From positions 143,381 through 179,101 of the forward strand of contig WELB01000030.1 of assembly GCA_009602725.1 (NCBI GenBank): a stretch of 35,721 nt of DNA, written 5' to 3'. Shown one piece after another: positions 1 through 9,379 of this stretch (position 1 is the first letter of the stretch; every line of letters starts with the position of its first letter). The stretch comes from Spirogloea muscicola (Eukaryota > Streptophyta > Zygnematophyceae > Spirogloeales > Spirogloeaceae). Below the pieces are notes generated by a model, which did no database searches, was not told where the DNA came from, and saw only the letters and a list, made by a program, of their open reading frames with translations. Position numbers and translations under genes: made by a program.

Positions 1-1705
1 GGACACCGTCGCCGCCGCTCGCGGAGGAGGCGCAATCGCGCGCTGCGGAGGAGGAACGGCGGCGGCGGCTGCAGCGGCTCGTCGCCGGGCTGCGCGATGC
101 GGCCGGCCGCGAGGACCTCGTGGAGGCTATCCGCATGGAGCTCCTGCAGCAGGTGGCCAGCGCGCACGGCTACACCAAGCTCGTCCTCGGGCTCTGCGCC
201 ACCCGCCTCGCCGCGCGCAGCCTGGCCGCCGTCGCCAAGGTCGGGCTGCGCCGCTCCCCAGTGCGCATCTCGTGGCCGCCCGCTGGCTTCCCTGCGTCGC
301 TTCCGGCCGTCTGCCTGCTGAAGGCGTGATGAGATGGAGCGTGGCGCTCGCTGCTGTGGCCAGGGCCGGGGGTTTGCGCTGCCGGCGGACGTGCAGTGCT
401 TCGACGCACGGCACCCCGTTCCTGTCGTGCTCCCACTGCGGGACTGCCTCGCCCGAGAGCTCGCCCTCCACTGCCACTTAGCGAGGTCGGACGCTCAGAC
501 AGCCGCTTCCTTCTCATTGCCATGTGACAGTCGTCTGAGCGTCGCTGCAGCCTATGGCACTTTCGGCCGACAGGCCTTTGCCTGCCCTCCTTATCTACCA
601 ATTAGCGACCTCTACTCGCTAAGTGTGGTTGCTAAGCGGGTCAGCTCAGCAGCCGGTGGTGAACATCTCTTGATGTGCTTGCCTTTGTACACGGACACGC
701 CGGCCCTCCATAATCCCATGAACGCTTTTCCCATTCTCCACAGGCTGCAGACGGCATTTGCTCCCATGCTTGCGACGATGGCACCGCCAAACGCCAGCAT
801 CAATAGCCTCGCCCACAACTTCGTCATGCTCCTCCAGGTGGGGCTTTCTCAGCTGTGCCACCTCTGCTTTTACGGGTCGCGCCTGCGTTCTTCTCTTCGA
901 CACAACACGGATGTGTCTGCTTGTCCTACGAGACGAGGTCGCGGGGGCATGGGCAGCCATCTGTCAGCCGAAACTTGCTGTCCTTCATTTGAAGTCCTTG
1001 CTTGATAGCTGAAACCTCGAAGACCTTGAATTGAAGTCGTAAACCCCAGATTTTTCAAGTACTGTGCTGCAGGAAGATAATCCATCACGTGTGCACACGA
1101 TCCTCCGCACAGTGCTCAAGCTCAAGGCGTTCCCGTTCAATCAGCCGCCGGGGATGGACGCTATCAACAAGGACGGCGTTGCACCCCCGCCTACACCCGG
1201 ACCCGATGCCGGCGACGTTTGCACATGCTCGATCTGCTCGGCACCTCTCAACGCCAAGGACTGTATCATCACCCAAGCAGACGACGCCACCCCGCCTGGC
1301 AGGGAGATTGAGGCCTTGGAAGAGGCATTCCGCCGCAGCACCTGTCGCAGCTGCCGGCACCAGGTCCTGGGCGCCGGGGGCAGTGGCAGCGCCAAGGTCT
1401 CTGGCGGTGGTATAGGCAGCCTGCTGCCCCCCACCTTGCAGGAACGGGCACTGGCGGCGGTCTCCTCCACGGCTGCAGCTCGCCGCGAGGCCGCGCGGTC
1501 AGCTGGCTCCTCACCCTGCAACAATTGTTGGGGCTTGGGATAGTCTCAGCAGGATCAGACTGTCCTTGGCTCTGGCACTGGCATAGAATTGGGGGCCTGA
1601 AGCAGTCGTCGCTGGCGGTGTCCATGGGCGCTTGGCTTGTGATGTTGCAGGTCTCAGATTCAGGAGTTCCTGCTGGACGATGGTGGCGAAGACAGTTTTA
1701 CATAG
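1..1705 (+). CDS. CTU2: Cytoplasmic tRNA 2-thiolation protein 2 (CTU2/NCS2), 5' end outside window
   Basis: CTU2 works with CTU1 in the cytosol to thiolate U34 of Lys, Glu and Gln tRNAs, taking sulfur from URM1. Exons are <3-239, 364-485, 744-837, 1073-1497 and 1651-1705 (TAG). Reading phase is kept across all four GT-AG introns. Family stretches seen are GYTKLVLGLCATRLAAR, then LPADVQ..DAR..VPVVLPLRDCLA in exon 2, ASINSLAHNFVMLLQ in exon 3, EDNPSRVHTILRT and the Cys pairs CSIC and CRSC in exon 4, and SQIQEFLLDD at the C-terminus. The N-terminal half, with its own CxxC motif, lies before the window. Intron 2 (486-743) carries a dispersed repeat. The gene converges on the BAHD gene. The family call is firm; the exact exon 4 donor is inferred from phase. 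Confidence 0.9.
603..723 (+). repeat. Dispersed repeat family R1, copy 1 (in CTU2 intron 2)
   Basis: This stretch runs from TTAGCGACCTCTA through ATGTGCTTGCCTTTGTAC to GGCCCTCCAT. It closely resembles 7373-7503 (+) and 23583-23713 (-), with a partial copy at 8877-8956. All copies lie in introns or intergenic DNA. Similarity at 511-526 (TTCTCATTGCCATG) to the DNA before the 7373 copy suggests a longer element. The class is unknown. Confidence 0.65.
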
Positions 1706-2537
1706 CGCTGCGCATTGCTGCCAGATTGATGGCTGCCGGCAACGGACACCCCAAGGGCGGCAGTCGATGCATTGCAAGTGAGCACTCCATACTCGTCTCG
1801 TTTCTTGTGTGCGTATTACAAGTGCCCAGACTTTGATTCCTGCGTTACAAATTAACCACATGTTGTGGTATCTTGATTGAGTCCCTCAGTCATCTGCTGG
1901 CACTTACTCAACCCCTAGAGGTCAGCTTGGAGGCAGGTCGAGCTGTGACCACAAGTGCCAGCATACTCAACGCTCAGAGGCTGGCTTGGAGGCAGGTGGA
2001 GCTGCGACCAAAGCAGACTTGCAACCTACTCGCTGCCACCATGAAGACTATCAGATTGAGGGGATACTGTGCAGTATGCGCCTCGCACGCTTCCTCTATG
2101 CCAATCTGGCTGGCCTGGGTCAACCATCAGAGGCTCAGTACTGCTCGGCATGTTTTCCTCCTAACTGGGCCGCCTGGTGTGAGCTATTCATCCACTCTGT
2201 GCTGCTGTGCTCTCTGTGGAGCTCCAGTCACTGTCCATGTTCGGCGCCTGCGGCTGAGTTGCGCTTGCAGGTGAGTGACAAGGCATGGAAGGACAAGCTT
2301 TGCAACTCCCGGCCCCTCTGTGCCAATGGTCGCCGTGATATGACACGGCAGTCTGAGGGCTCAAGTGCAAAATCCCTTGCAAGGCGGCATCGACTGCATG
2401 CTTGGGCTTTACACCTCATGCTGCCACCGCCCGCGTGCTTGTGGCAAAGTGTGCTGTCGCTGCATGAGGTGCTTTTAGAGCCGCACTAGTCAGGGCCATA
2501 AGCAGTGGATACCAATGTGACGAATACTATAATGTAC
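1706..2537. other. Convergent intergenic region between CTU2 and the BAHD gene
   Basis: No family-recognisable coding sequence was seen on either strand. It must hold both 3' UTRs. The one structure noticed is the imperfect tandem repeat at 1905-2009. Confidence 0.5.
1905..2009. repeat. Imperfect tandem duplication, period about 59 bp
   Basis: Two adjacent units share CTCAA, CAGCTTGGAGGCAGGT or its variant GGCTTGGAGGCAGGT, and GAGCTGTGACC or GAGCTGCGACC. The spacing is about 59 bp. It lies just downstream of CTU2. Confidence 0.6.
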
Positions 2538-5500
2538 TTATTTAACCTCGCCAAGGAAGGTGGCATCCATGCGCAGAGCACTGCTCACTGGCAAAGTCAA
2601 GGCGGCAGAGACTACACGGCCGCCGCCGCTCGAGCGCATGATGATCATGGTTCCATCAAGAAAGCTGGGGATCCAGCCGTACAGCGGGGATACTAGGGCC
2701 GGGCGGCCATTGCCAAAGTCGAGGCTGTGCATGTCAAAGCGCGCCCAGGAGGAGAGGATCAGGCCATGGCCTGGCGGCCCAGCTGTCTCCATGATTGGCG
2801 GTGGCGGTGCGTTGGGATCAAAAGTGTGCTGTGCTTCCACGTAGGCTGCATCAACGACCGCCACTCGGCTCCTCATCAAACGCGCCACCTGGCCTGCTGA
2901 CAGCCTGCAGCATTTTGTGCACTGTGTGAGGGTGAGGGCGCTCATTAGGACGATCAGTTCAGCTTATGATCGACGTGTCTGGGACATGTTGAATGGTTCA
3001 CAAGTCGTGAGCTCTGTTGTAAAATTGCCACATCTGAATTTTTGACGTACTTGTCATGGTTGGAGTGTTGAGGAAGGAGCATCGAGGGATGACACTTAGG
3101 ACTCCAGTGATGCACATGACGGGGCAGCCTTGGTCAGGGTGGGCATGGTTGTGCTAACCTCAGGAGTGTCATGGAGGTGAGCAGGATGTCGGGCCCACCA
3201 AGCACGGCATTGCCAAAGTAAGTGGCGGGCAGTGGCGGCAGCAGCCGTGGCCGCAGGTCCACTGCCCGCTTGCACAGCAGCCGCCGAGCCAACTGCATGC
3301 TGCTGAAAGGCGCTGCCCGTGCCCTCTCCACTACCTGCCCCCATGCAGCATGCCATGCGGCACCCCACTAGCTGGCTATCAGAAGGCACCCACCAGCCGC
3401 GACTGCCCCATGACAGTGGGCCAAGCCATGAGCATCTCGAGGATGAGGGTCTATGCTGGTTGTCAAAAGGAGCTTTGCCCATCGCTGGGCTTGGTGCCCT
3501 TGCTGAGGCAAGCATGCTAGGGGCCAAGAATGACGCAGAGGCCTTCTAGAAGATGGCGCAGCTGCAGATAGTGAATGACAAGGAACACAATCAACTGTAA
3601 GCCAGGAGGGTTTGTTGACGGGGTGCTGGAGGATGGAGGGAGAGAGGGAGAGAGGGCAGGAAGAAAGAGAGAGAGGGTGGCAAGACAAAGAGGCAAGAGG
3701 TTTGCAAGGCGCTGCGTACGAGCCAGAGGTGTGCACTGAGGGCGTCGTCGGTGGAGACCCAATCGACCATGGCGGCCTCAGCACCCAAGCTTTCCAGCTC
3801 TGTGCTGTGGTGGCTGTGGTCGGCAGCGACATCTCCATTGGACACTTTCTTTGCCTGATCACTGATGACACTGGCGTCTTCGCTGCCGCGCATGGCCTCG
3901 CTCTTCAAGCGCTTGAGCTTCTCCTCTGTGAACGTCAGCTGCACTGCAGCCGGGCATGCTGACATCCAGTGAAAATATGCGGCAACACACTGTCACTCGA
4001 AGCCCCTGAAGCCTACAATTGGGCTCTTTGGGGCTCTGGAAAAAAGAAGGGTCAATGGATTGCTGCAGCAGCACAGAGTTGCGGCTCCATGCAGCATGCT
4101 CAGGGCCACGGCAGCGGCGGCTCACCAGCGAGGACCTTGGGCTGGGCCACCGAGGCAGCCAGCTGGAGCACGAGCTGAGCAACCGGCCACATCCCTTTGG
4201 CCCATGCAACCAGACTCCCGGCCAGGCTGCCGGTGCGGCGACGAGAGCCTCGCCCCTGGGCCCCCTCAGCCTCCCTCCGCCCGCCGGCCATAGCGTTCTC
4301 AAAGAGGGCGCGGTCGTGCACAGGCTGGTCGGCAGGCGCAACGACCTCGCTTCGCGCAAGCGCGCCCCAGGCGGTTGTGAAGCGTGCTATGCTGGCGGCA
4401 TCGCCCACGCGGTGGTCCCAAGCGAGCGCGACGACGACGCCGCCGCACTCGAACGTCGTGCATTGCACGGAGAGCAGGGGGCGCGCTCCCAGAATGCCCT
4501 GGGAGAATAAGAGGACTCCAGCCGCCGCCGCCGCCGCAGCCGCCGCCGCCGCCGCCGGAAGACACGAACCTGCGAAGGTCAGGCGTTGCTCGAGCAATCT
4601 CAAGCCATCTCAAGCGGACGTGGTAATGACCAGCGAGGGTGATTGGCTGTGGGGACCGGCAGCAGGGCAGGGACTAGTGAGCTCACAAAGGGCGGGAGAG
4701 GTGCGAGGAGGCCTGGCGGCAGATTGCATGGCTCAAGCCGGGGGACGGCCTCCGCCAGCGTCGCATCTGCTACTGCCTCGACAAAATTCACGCCTGCACC
4801 ACCAAGCTTGCCCTGGTGTGTAAGTTAGCGCCCAGCTCAAGCATGAGCAAAGGAGCTCACGTCACAGACAACCCTTCATCTCGATAACAAGTTCAGCAAA
4901 CCCCTAGCCTTATGATATTTGAGCTAGTATTCTCCTACTTATTTCATGTTGTACTGGCAAACCTGCATTGTTGCAGTGGATGTGCTTGCAGCCATCAATG
5001 TCCTTGAGCCGGCCTGCGAAGCGCGAGCGCCGTCGCAACCACATCAGGTGTTGCTGATATGTTGCATTGCAGCAGGTGGGCAATGACAAGCCTGCTCTGC
5101 CACCCAGCTCTGAGGTACACCGAGGCGCCACTGCTGGCAAGGGCACTGGTGACGGCAGCGGCAGCGATGCTCGCCTGCAAATGGATAGTAGAGGGCCAGC
5201 GCTGCCGCCAGTGATGCCTGCATGCGTGCATACGCCATCAACAAGCTCAGCCAACGATGCGGCTGCCGCAAGCAGTCCTTAACAGCCGCATCGCAAGGCC
5301 TCACGTGAACAGTAGTGCCAGGTGGGCGGGCAAAGGTGGACCTTGAGCGTGGCAAATATTGTCCCGGCGGCAGGGGCAGTGGGAGGGCATGCTGGCGGCT
5401 TGTACACGTAGATAATGGGCACGTAGAAAGGCGGCATACGGAGGTCATTGGGGCTGCCATGGAATGGACGCAGAGCGGCAGCTTTCAGCTGCTGAAGACC

Positions 5501-5662
5501 CAAAGGCGGCTGCTGCCCCCAGCAGTGGCTCTAAATGGCGGTAGAAATTTCGGTAGCCTATGAGAGGGCTCACCTGAGGGGCAGCAGGTCGCCAAGGCGG
5601 TGGTCTGGCGGTAGCGGCCCCGCCGCGGCCACGGTACCGGCCCAAAGGCGCCGGATTCTCAT
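2538..5662 (-). CDS. BAHD-family acyltransferase (HCT-like), nine exons
   Basis: BAHD enzymes move acyl groups from acyl-CoA to alcohols or amines in the cytosol. Exons on the minus strand are 5662-5574, 5453-5342, 5217-5175, 5013-4963, 4793-4687, 4498-4126, 3958-3720, 3334-3159 and 2904-2538, giving about 518 aa (usual 430-460). Family landmarks in order are LPLSPNDLRMPPFYVPI near the N-terminus, ALYYPFAGRLKD, then GVNFVEA. The catalytic HxxxD is present as HRVGD in CGGVVVALAWDHRVGD. Later come STDDAL.AHLW and PATYFGNAV. The C-terminal DFGWG motif reads DFGNG. Extra length is mostly after the HxxxD region. Intron 3 appears to be GC-AG. The CGG/GGC run lies in intron 5. The exon 6/7 junction is less certain. 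Substrate cannot be told from sequence; clade placement would need a tree. Confidence 0.85.
4520..4558. repeat. Trinucleotide (GCC)n run in a BAHD intron
   Basis: A near-pure GCC tract, interrupted once by GCA. If coding it would give a poly-Ala stretch, but the phase and a strong acceptor (TTATTCTCCCAG) place it in intron 5 of the BAHD gene. Confidence 0.7.
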
Positions 5663-6153
5663 GGCGGCGGCGGCTGCAAAGCGTGGGGGGCTGTGACGGA
5701 CATGGGGAAGCGGCGGAGGCGGGAGGCGCGTCGCCAGGGCGCCGCCCCTAGCCGCCGCCCCCTCCTTCCCCTCGTCCCCTTCTCTTCGTCCTCTCCCACA
5801 CGCCCCTGCAGCAGCCGCCGCGGGTTGGCGCGCAGGCAAGCAGAGGCGGCTTGTTGAGGGAGCCGGGGAGAGGAGGGGGTTGTGGGTGGAGGGGGGGCCT
5901 GGAAATCTGGAGAAAAGGGGGTNGGTGCCCTCCAGGTCTGCTGCCAGCTGGACCCCGCCAGATGGGCTCCCTGATCTCAAGGTCACCCTAGGCACTCCAG
6001 CTCACGTCATGGAGGATCTGCGTGAAGAAAGAACCTTGCCCTCGACCTTTCCTTCCTCAGAAAGGAAGTACTTCCTCTTCCTTGCCCCCATTGGAAGAGC
6101 CACTACTCATTTCTCAGTAACTTGCTGACTTCAACGCCTCTAGCTCATGGGCC

Positions 6154-6318
6154 CAGGTCTATCGCATGCGCTTATCGGTCTCCCTTCAGCGGTCCATGGC
6201 ACACGCCTTGCATCTGCGTGCAAGCCGTGCTCTCGCTGCAGCCTCTGGCTTTCGCCAAGGGGATTGTTTCCCGGCAGCTAGTCTGTCGGATTTGAGGCTC
6301 CGCACTTGTCGCTACTGA
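6154..6318 (+). repeat. Decayed retroelement tail, copy 1
   Basis: One frame reads YRMRLSVSLQRSMAHALHL followed by a run like that at 7015-7182 and on the minus strand at 8280-8470. The conserved unit is R(M/L)RLS(V/L)..QRS.A.A.H.RA. Protein-level similarity among three local copies supports a once-coding repeat. Confidence 0.5.
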
Positions 6319-6395
6319 GTGGTCCCTCCTCCTCCTGTTCTGACGTAGCGCTTTAGGCCCCTCTGGCATTTTGCTCCTTCGAACCTTCGTTTCCT

Positions 6396-6460
6396 TTCGG
6401 GCTGGCTTTTCACAGCCCTTGCCCCATTGGGAGAGCCACTTCTTCTTCAGTAACGACAAG
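6396..6460 (+). repeat. GGGCTGG hairpin repeat, diverged copy
   Basis: CGGGCTGGCTTTTCACAGCCC followed by a CCATTGGGAGAGCC-like tail. It belongs to the family whose best copies lie at 8062-8120 and 11814-12541. The same tail is seen at about 6085-6120. Confidence 0.5.
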
Positions 6461-6693
6461 TCGACGTTTTTCCGCTCTCTGATAACGTGTTCTGCATATG
6501 TTGACTACAGCTCATTCAGCGTCCTTCCACATAGGTCGTAGTTTACACCTTCCGGCCGTTTCGGACCTTGCTCAGCAGGCCTCTCTTTCGGGCTGGCTTC
6601 AAAGCTCATTCTTTCCTGGCTTCGCCAATCACAGCCATCGCCCTCTTTGGATGAGCTTGTGAGAGTCTTCCTTCTTTCACAGGCAAGCCATAC

Positions 6694-7182
6694 GTGCGGC
6701 GTCTGGACGTGGTCGCCACCCCCCGGGGCGGTGGGCCTCGTCTGCTCTTGGACGTGGAACTGATCGACGCTCACAAGGCTGGCGCACCCACGTCAACCGT
6801 GTCTGGCTGGGCCACGTCCAGCGCGGAGCGTAAGAAGGAGCGGCACCACCATGACCATCCCCGAGGGGACCATCTTTACCCGTGTGCCATGGATATCTAC
6901 GGAGGCTACGGCGTGAAATGGTCCTCCCTGATCCAGCATCTGACCCGGCTGGTTGATGCGCGTCGTCGAAGTCGGGGGGGCAGCTTGGGCCACTCCAGCA
7001 TTCCGCAGGCCTTAGTTGCGTATTACAGATTGCGGCTCTCGCTTACTTTGCAGCGCTCGCAAGCATTGGCTATTCATCAACGTGCAGGGCGCGCACTAAG
7101 GCAGGCCTCCAGCTTTCGTGGCGGCGCTCCAGCTCCCCAAGTTAGCTTGTCAGATTTGTTTGTGCTCACCCATGGCTACTAA
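6694..7182 (+). mobile_element. Fragment resembling the C-terminal tail of a non-LTR retrotransposon protein
   Basis: An open frame of 162 codons starting at a GTG, with no plausible start of its own and no upstream partner. It carries RRLDVVATPRGGG and LLLDVELIDAHKAG, then a GYG.K.S.LI..L segment and LRLSLTLQRSQALAIHQRAG. This order resembles what I know of the region after the reverse transcriptase domain in algal LINE-like elements. No RT (YxDD) or endonuclease core is seen. I treat it as a 5'-truncated, probably dead copy. A host gene fragment is not excluded. Confidence 0.45.
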
Positions 7183-7247
7183 TGTCACCTTAGGCACCTT
7201 AGTTTTGGTCTCCGTATTATGTAGCCTTGTTTAGTTTGCACTCGACT

Positions 7248-7318
7248 CTGCCTGAACAATGTATTGGCTTGAATTGGCCTCCCTTTCATTTCATGCGCCC
7301 CGCGCGCCTTCTCTCTCT
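7248..7318 (+). repeat. Inverted-repeat arm, left
   Basis: GCCTGAACAATGTATTGGCT through GCCTTCTCTCT matches the reverse complement of about 8515-8595 with very few differences. The arms are about 1.2 kb apart. A diverged third copy lies near 11626-11690. Confidence 0.75.
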
Positions 7319-7372
7319 TTCACAGCCCTCGCCCCCTTTGCTTCTCAATTGCCATCCGGTATTCGGGCATCA

Positions 7373-7503
7373 GTTAGCGACCTCTATGTGCTGACTGGTG
7401 GTTATGAGGGTCAGCTTAGCAGCAGGTGACGTACATTTGTCAATGTGCTTGCCTTTGTACTTGCCCACACAGGCCCTCCATCTCTTAATACACACTCCGA
7501 TCC
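7373..7503 (+). repeat. Dispersed repeat family R1, copy 2
   Basis: TTAGCGACCTCTATGTGCTG, then AGCAGCAGGTGACGTACAT and ATGTGCTTGCCTTTGTAC, ending GGCCCTCCAT. The same order of blocks is seen at 603-723 and, inverted, at 23583-23713. Confidence 0.65.
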
Positions 7504-8061
7504 CTTTGGATGAGCTCACACTGCCCACAGCCATCACCTAATTTCGAAATTAGAAGAAAATTTGGAAATTACTATGTCTTCCTCTTCCTAATAACTAAGA
7601 GAAAATTGGAGTAAAAGGGGGCGATGGCTCTGAACGGCTAGCCAAAAGAGAAACAGACAAGATCCAAAGGGGCCGGGAAAAACTTAACCACACAGCTAAG
7701 CAAGTGGCTACTTCACATGGGCGTCAATATCCCTGGTCATCCGCTGCAAGTCAGAGTAGCTTGCGGACTTGCAGCTTGCAGACCTTGGGGACTCGTAGCT
7801 GGCGCTGGGTCATCCCCTGCATTGGCCAATGGACTGGCTACCTGCAGTAGACAGTTGCCCTGATAGACATCCTGGGGCGAGCTGTACAAGGCGTATGACA
7901 TCTCAATCCTGCAGAATCTGGCTGCCCTACTACAACACCAGATTTTCCACTCACCTTCATCCTCCCTTCAGGCATGCCCTCCCACACGCAGGGGCGGTCA
8001 TGCTGCCGGTCGTTGGAACAGACGGCGCCAGCAGCCTTCCTGGGCTGCTGGCACCAAAGTG

Positions 8062-8120
8062 TTCATTCTTTTTTGGGCTGGCATTTCCAGCCCCTATCCT
8101 CAATGGGCGAGCCCTTCTCT
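8062..8120 (+). repeat. GGGCTGG hairpin repeat
   Basis: TTCATTCTTTTTTGGGCTGG followed by CATTTCCAGCCCCTATCC and CAATGGGCGAGCCC. GGGCTGG and CCAGCCC pair to form a 7-bp stem. Near-identical to copies A to C at 11.8-12.5 kb. Confidence 0.7.
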
Positions 8121-8279
8121 CCCTGCACCCACGCAGAACACGCAGAACAACAGCTCTTCCAGTATAAGGCAAGGGCTGTAAATAGCCAGCCCAGAAGGAG
8201 TGGACAAGGTCCAACAAGCCGAAAGGCGCCTACATCACACAGCTATGCAAGAGACTACAGCGGAGACTACAGCGGATGG

Positions 8280-8470
8280 GAGCTTAATGATCCCGAGCTA
8301 GCAGCAGCAAGTCGGAGTAACTTGCAGTTGGCACCCCGACGAGAGGCAGAAGGAGCAGCCATAGCATGGCCCGCCCGCAAGTGCACTGCGTGAGCCAGGG
8401 AGCGTTGGAAGGAGACTGACAGCCGCATGCGGAACACCTGGGCAAGCGACCCGGCAAAGTTGAAGCCGGG
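8280..8470 (-). repeat. Decayed retroelement tail, copy 2
   Basis: On the minus strand this reads FRMRLSVSFQRSLAHAVHLR, matching the tails at 6154-6318 and 7015-7182. It joins the right arm of the 7248/8595 inverted repeat, so the two features may be parts of one element. Confidence 0.5.
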
Positions 8471-8514
8471 CAGCTCCCCTTGCTGACCCTGCCGACGATC
8501 GATGGCCTGCCGCA

Positions 8515-8595
8515 AGCTGCTGCAGAGAGAAGGCGCGCGGGGCGCATGAAATGAAAGGGAGGCCAATTCAAGCCAGTACATTGTTCAGGCGAAGT
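8515..8595 (-). repeat. Inverted-repeat arm, right
   Basis: Reverse complement of 7248-7318, with the same blocks GGCCTCCCTTTCATTTCATG and GCGCGCCTTCTCTCT. Confidence 0.75.
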
Positions 8596-8630
8596 CTACT
8601 GCAGCCACTCTTCTCTATGGGCCTTTGTGA

Positions 8631-8682
8631 ATTCTTTTTGGGCTGGATTTTCGCAGCCCTTGCCCCCATTGGGAGTGCCACT
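8631..8682 (+). repeat. GGGCTGG hairpin repeat, diverged copy
   Basis: ATTCTTTTTGGGCTGGATTT followed by TCGCAGCCCTTGCCCCCATT and GGGAGTGCC. Closest to the copy at 6396-6460. Confidence 0.55.
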
Positions 8683-8876
8683 TCTTCTATGGGCGAGCAC
8701 TGCTACTGCAGAGAGAACAGCGCTTCCAAACTCACTGGTGGCTGTGAGAGGCCACAGCCCAAGGTGAGAAGGTCCCGCCATCGACTGCCAAACGCCCTGT
8801 ACACGTCTATCGCCAGCGCCACGAATGCAGAACACGAAGGGCTTGATCTCGGCCGTCGTTTCTTGGAGATCGATCC

Positions 8877-8956
8877 GCGACCTCAACTCGCTGACCCGTG
8901 GTTCCTGAGCTGAATCGGCTTAGCAGCATTTGACGTCGATGTGCTTGCTCTGTGTC
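8877..8956 (+). repeat. Dispersed repeat family R1, partial copy
   Basis: GCGACCTCAACTCGCTGACC, then TTAGCAGCATTTGACGTCGA and TGTGCTTGCTCTG. It lacks the right-hand GGCCCTCCAT block. Confidence 0.45.
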
Positions 8957-9379
8957 TCTCTGCTGGCTTTCACAGCCGCTTTTCCAAACAACATATATCA
9001 GCAGCCGCATTCTCTCGTCCTCGGCACTCCGGCCCTCGAACACTCGATACAAAGCTTTTCTCACTGGGCAGCTGGCTGCGAGCGGGCCCTCACCACGGTC
9101 TCCTCACCCTCCCTCGGCATTCTTTCTCGAGCACGTCCCGCCCCTGCTGCCCCTTGTTGCTGCGGTGGCCACTGCAGGCCCGCCGCCGCCTCAGCCGCGG
9201 CTCAGCCATGGCGACTGAAAGTCTTCCTGCGACGCTTCCAGGTCAGTCGCGCCCTCCGCCAAGGAGCCCTGCTGGACAACCCTGCAGTGATGGCAGCTGC
9301 CGCGCCGCCGCCGCGAGCTGGGAAGCGCTTCCTCGTGGCCCTGCGGCGTTGCAGAGGGCGAGCTCGCTGAAAGAGGGCG

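Larger units (their letters stand above)
5663..9379. other. Repeat-rich intergenic region between BAHD and TSNAX
   Basis: No host gene recognised. The left 250 bp is GC-rich and ends in a homopolymer-rich stretch with one N at 5923. The rest is a patchwork of decayed repeats, listed separately. A weak direct similarity joins about 7660-7790 and 8205-8330, both with CACACAGCTA and GCAAGTCGGAGTA-like strings. Confidence 0.6.

Noticed and set aside
4100-4603. Poly-alanine run as part of the BAHD protein
   Set aside because: Phase from the upstream exon fits only the acceptor at 4499, after the GCC run, so the run is intronic.
9208-9379. Upstream ATG at 9208 as the TSNAX start
   Set aside because: Its frame does not join the TRAX frame, and the ATG at 9380 already gives the normal family length.
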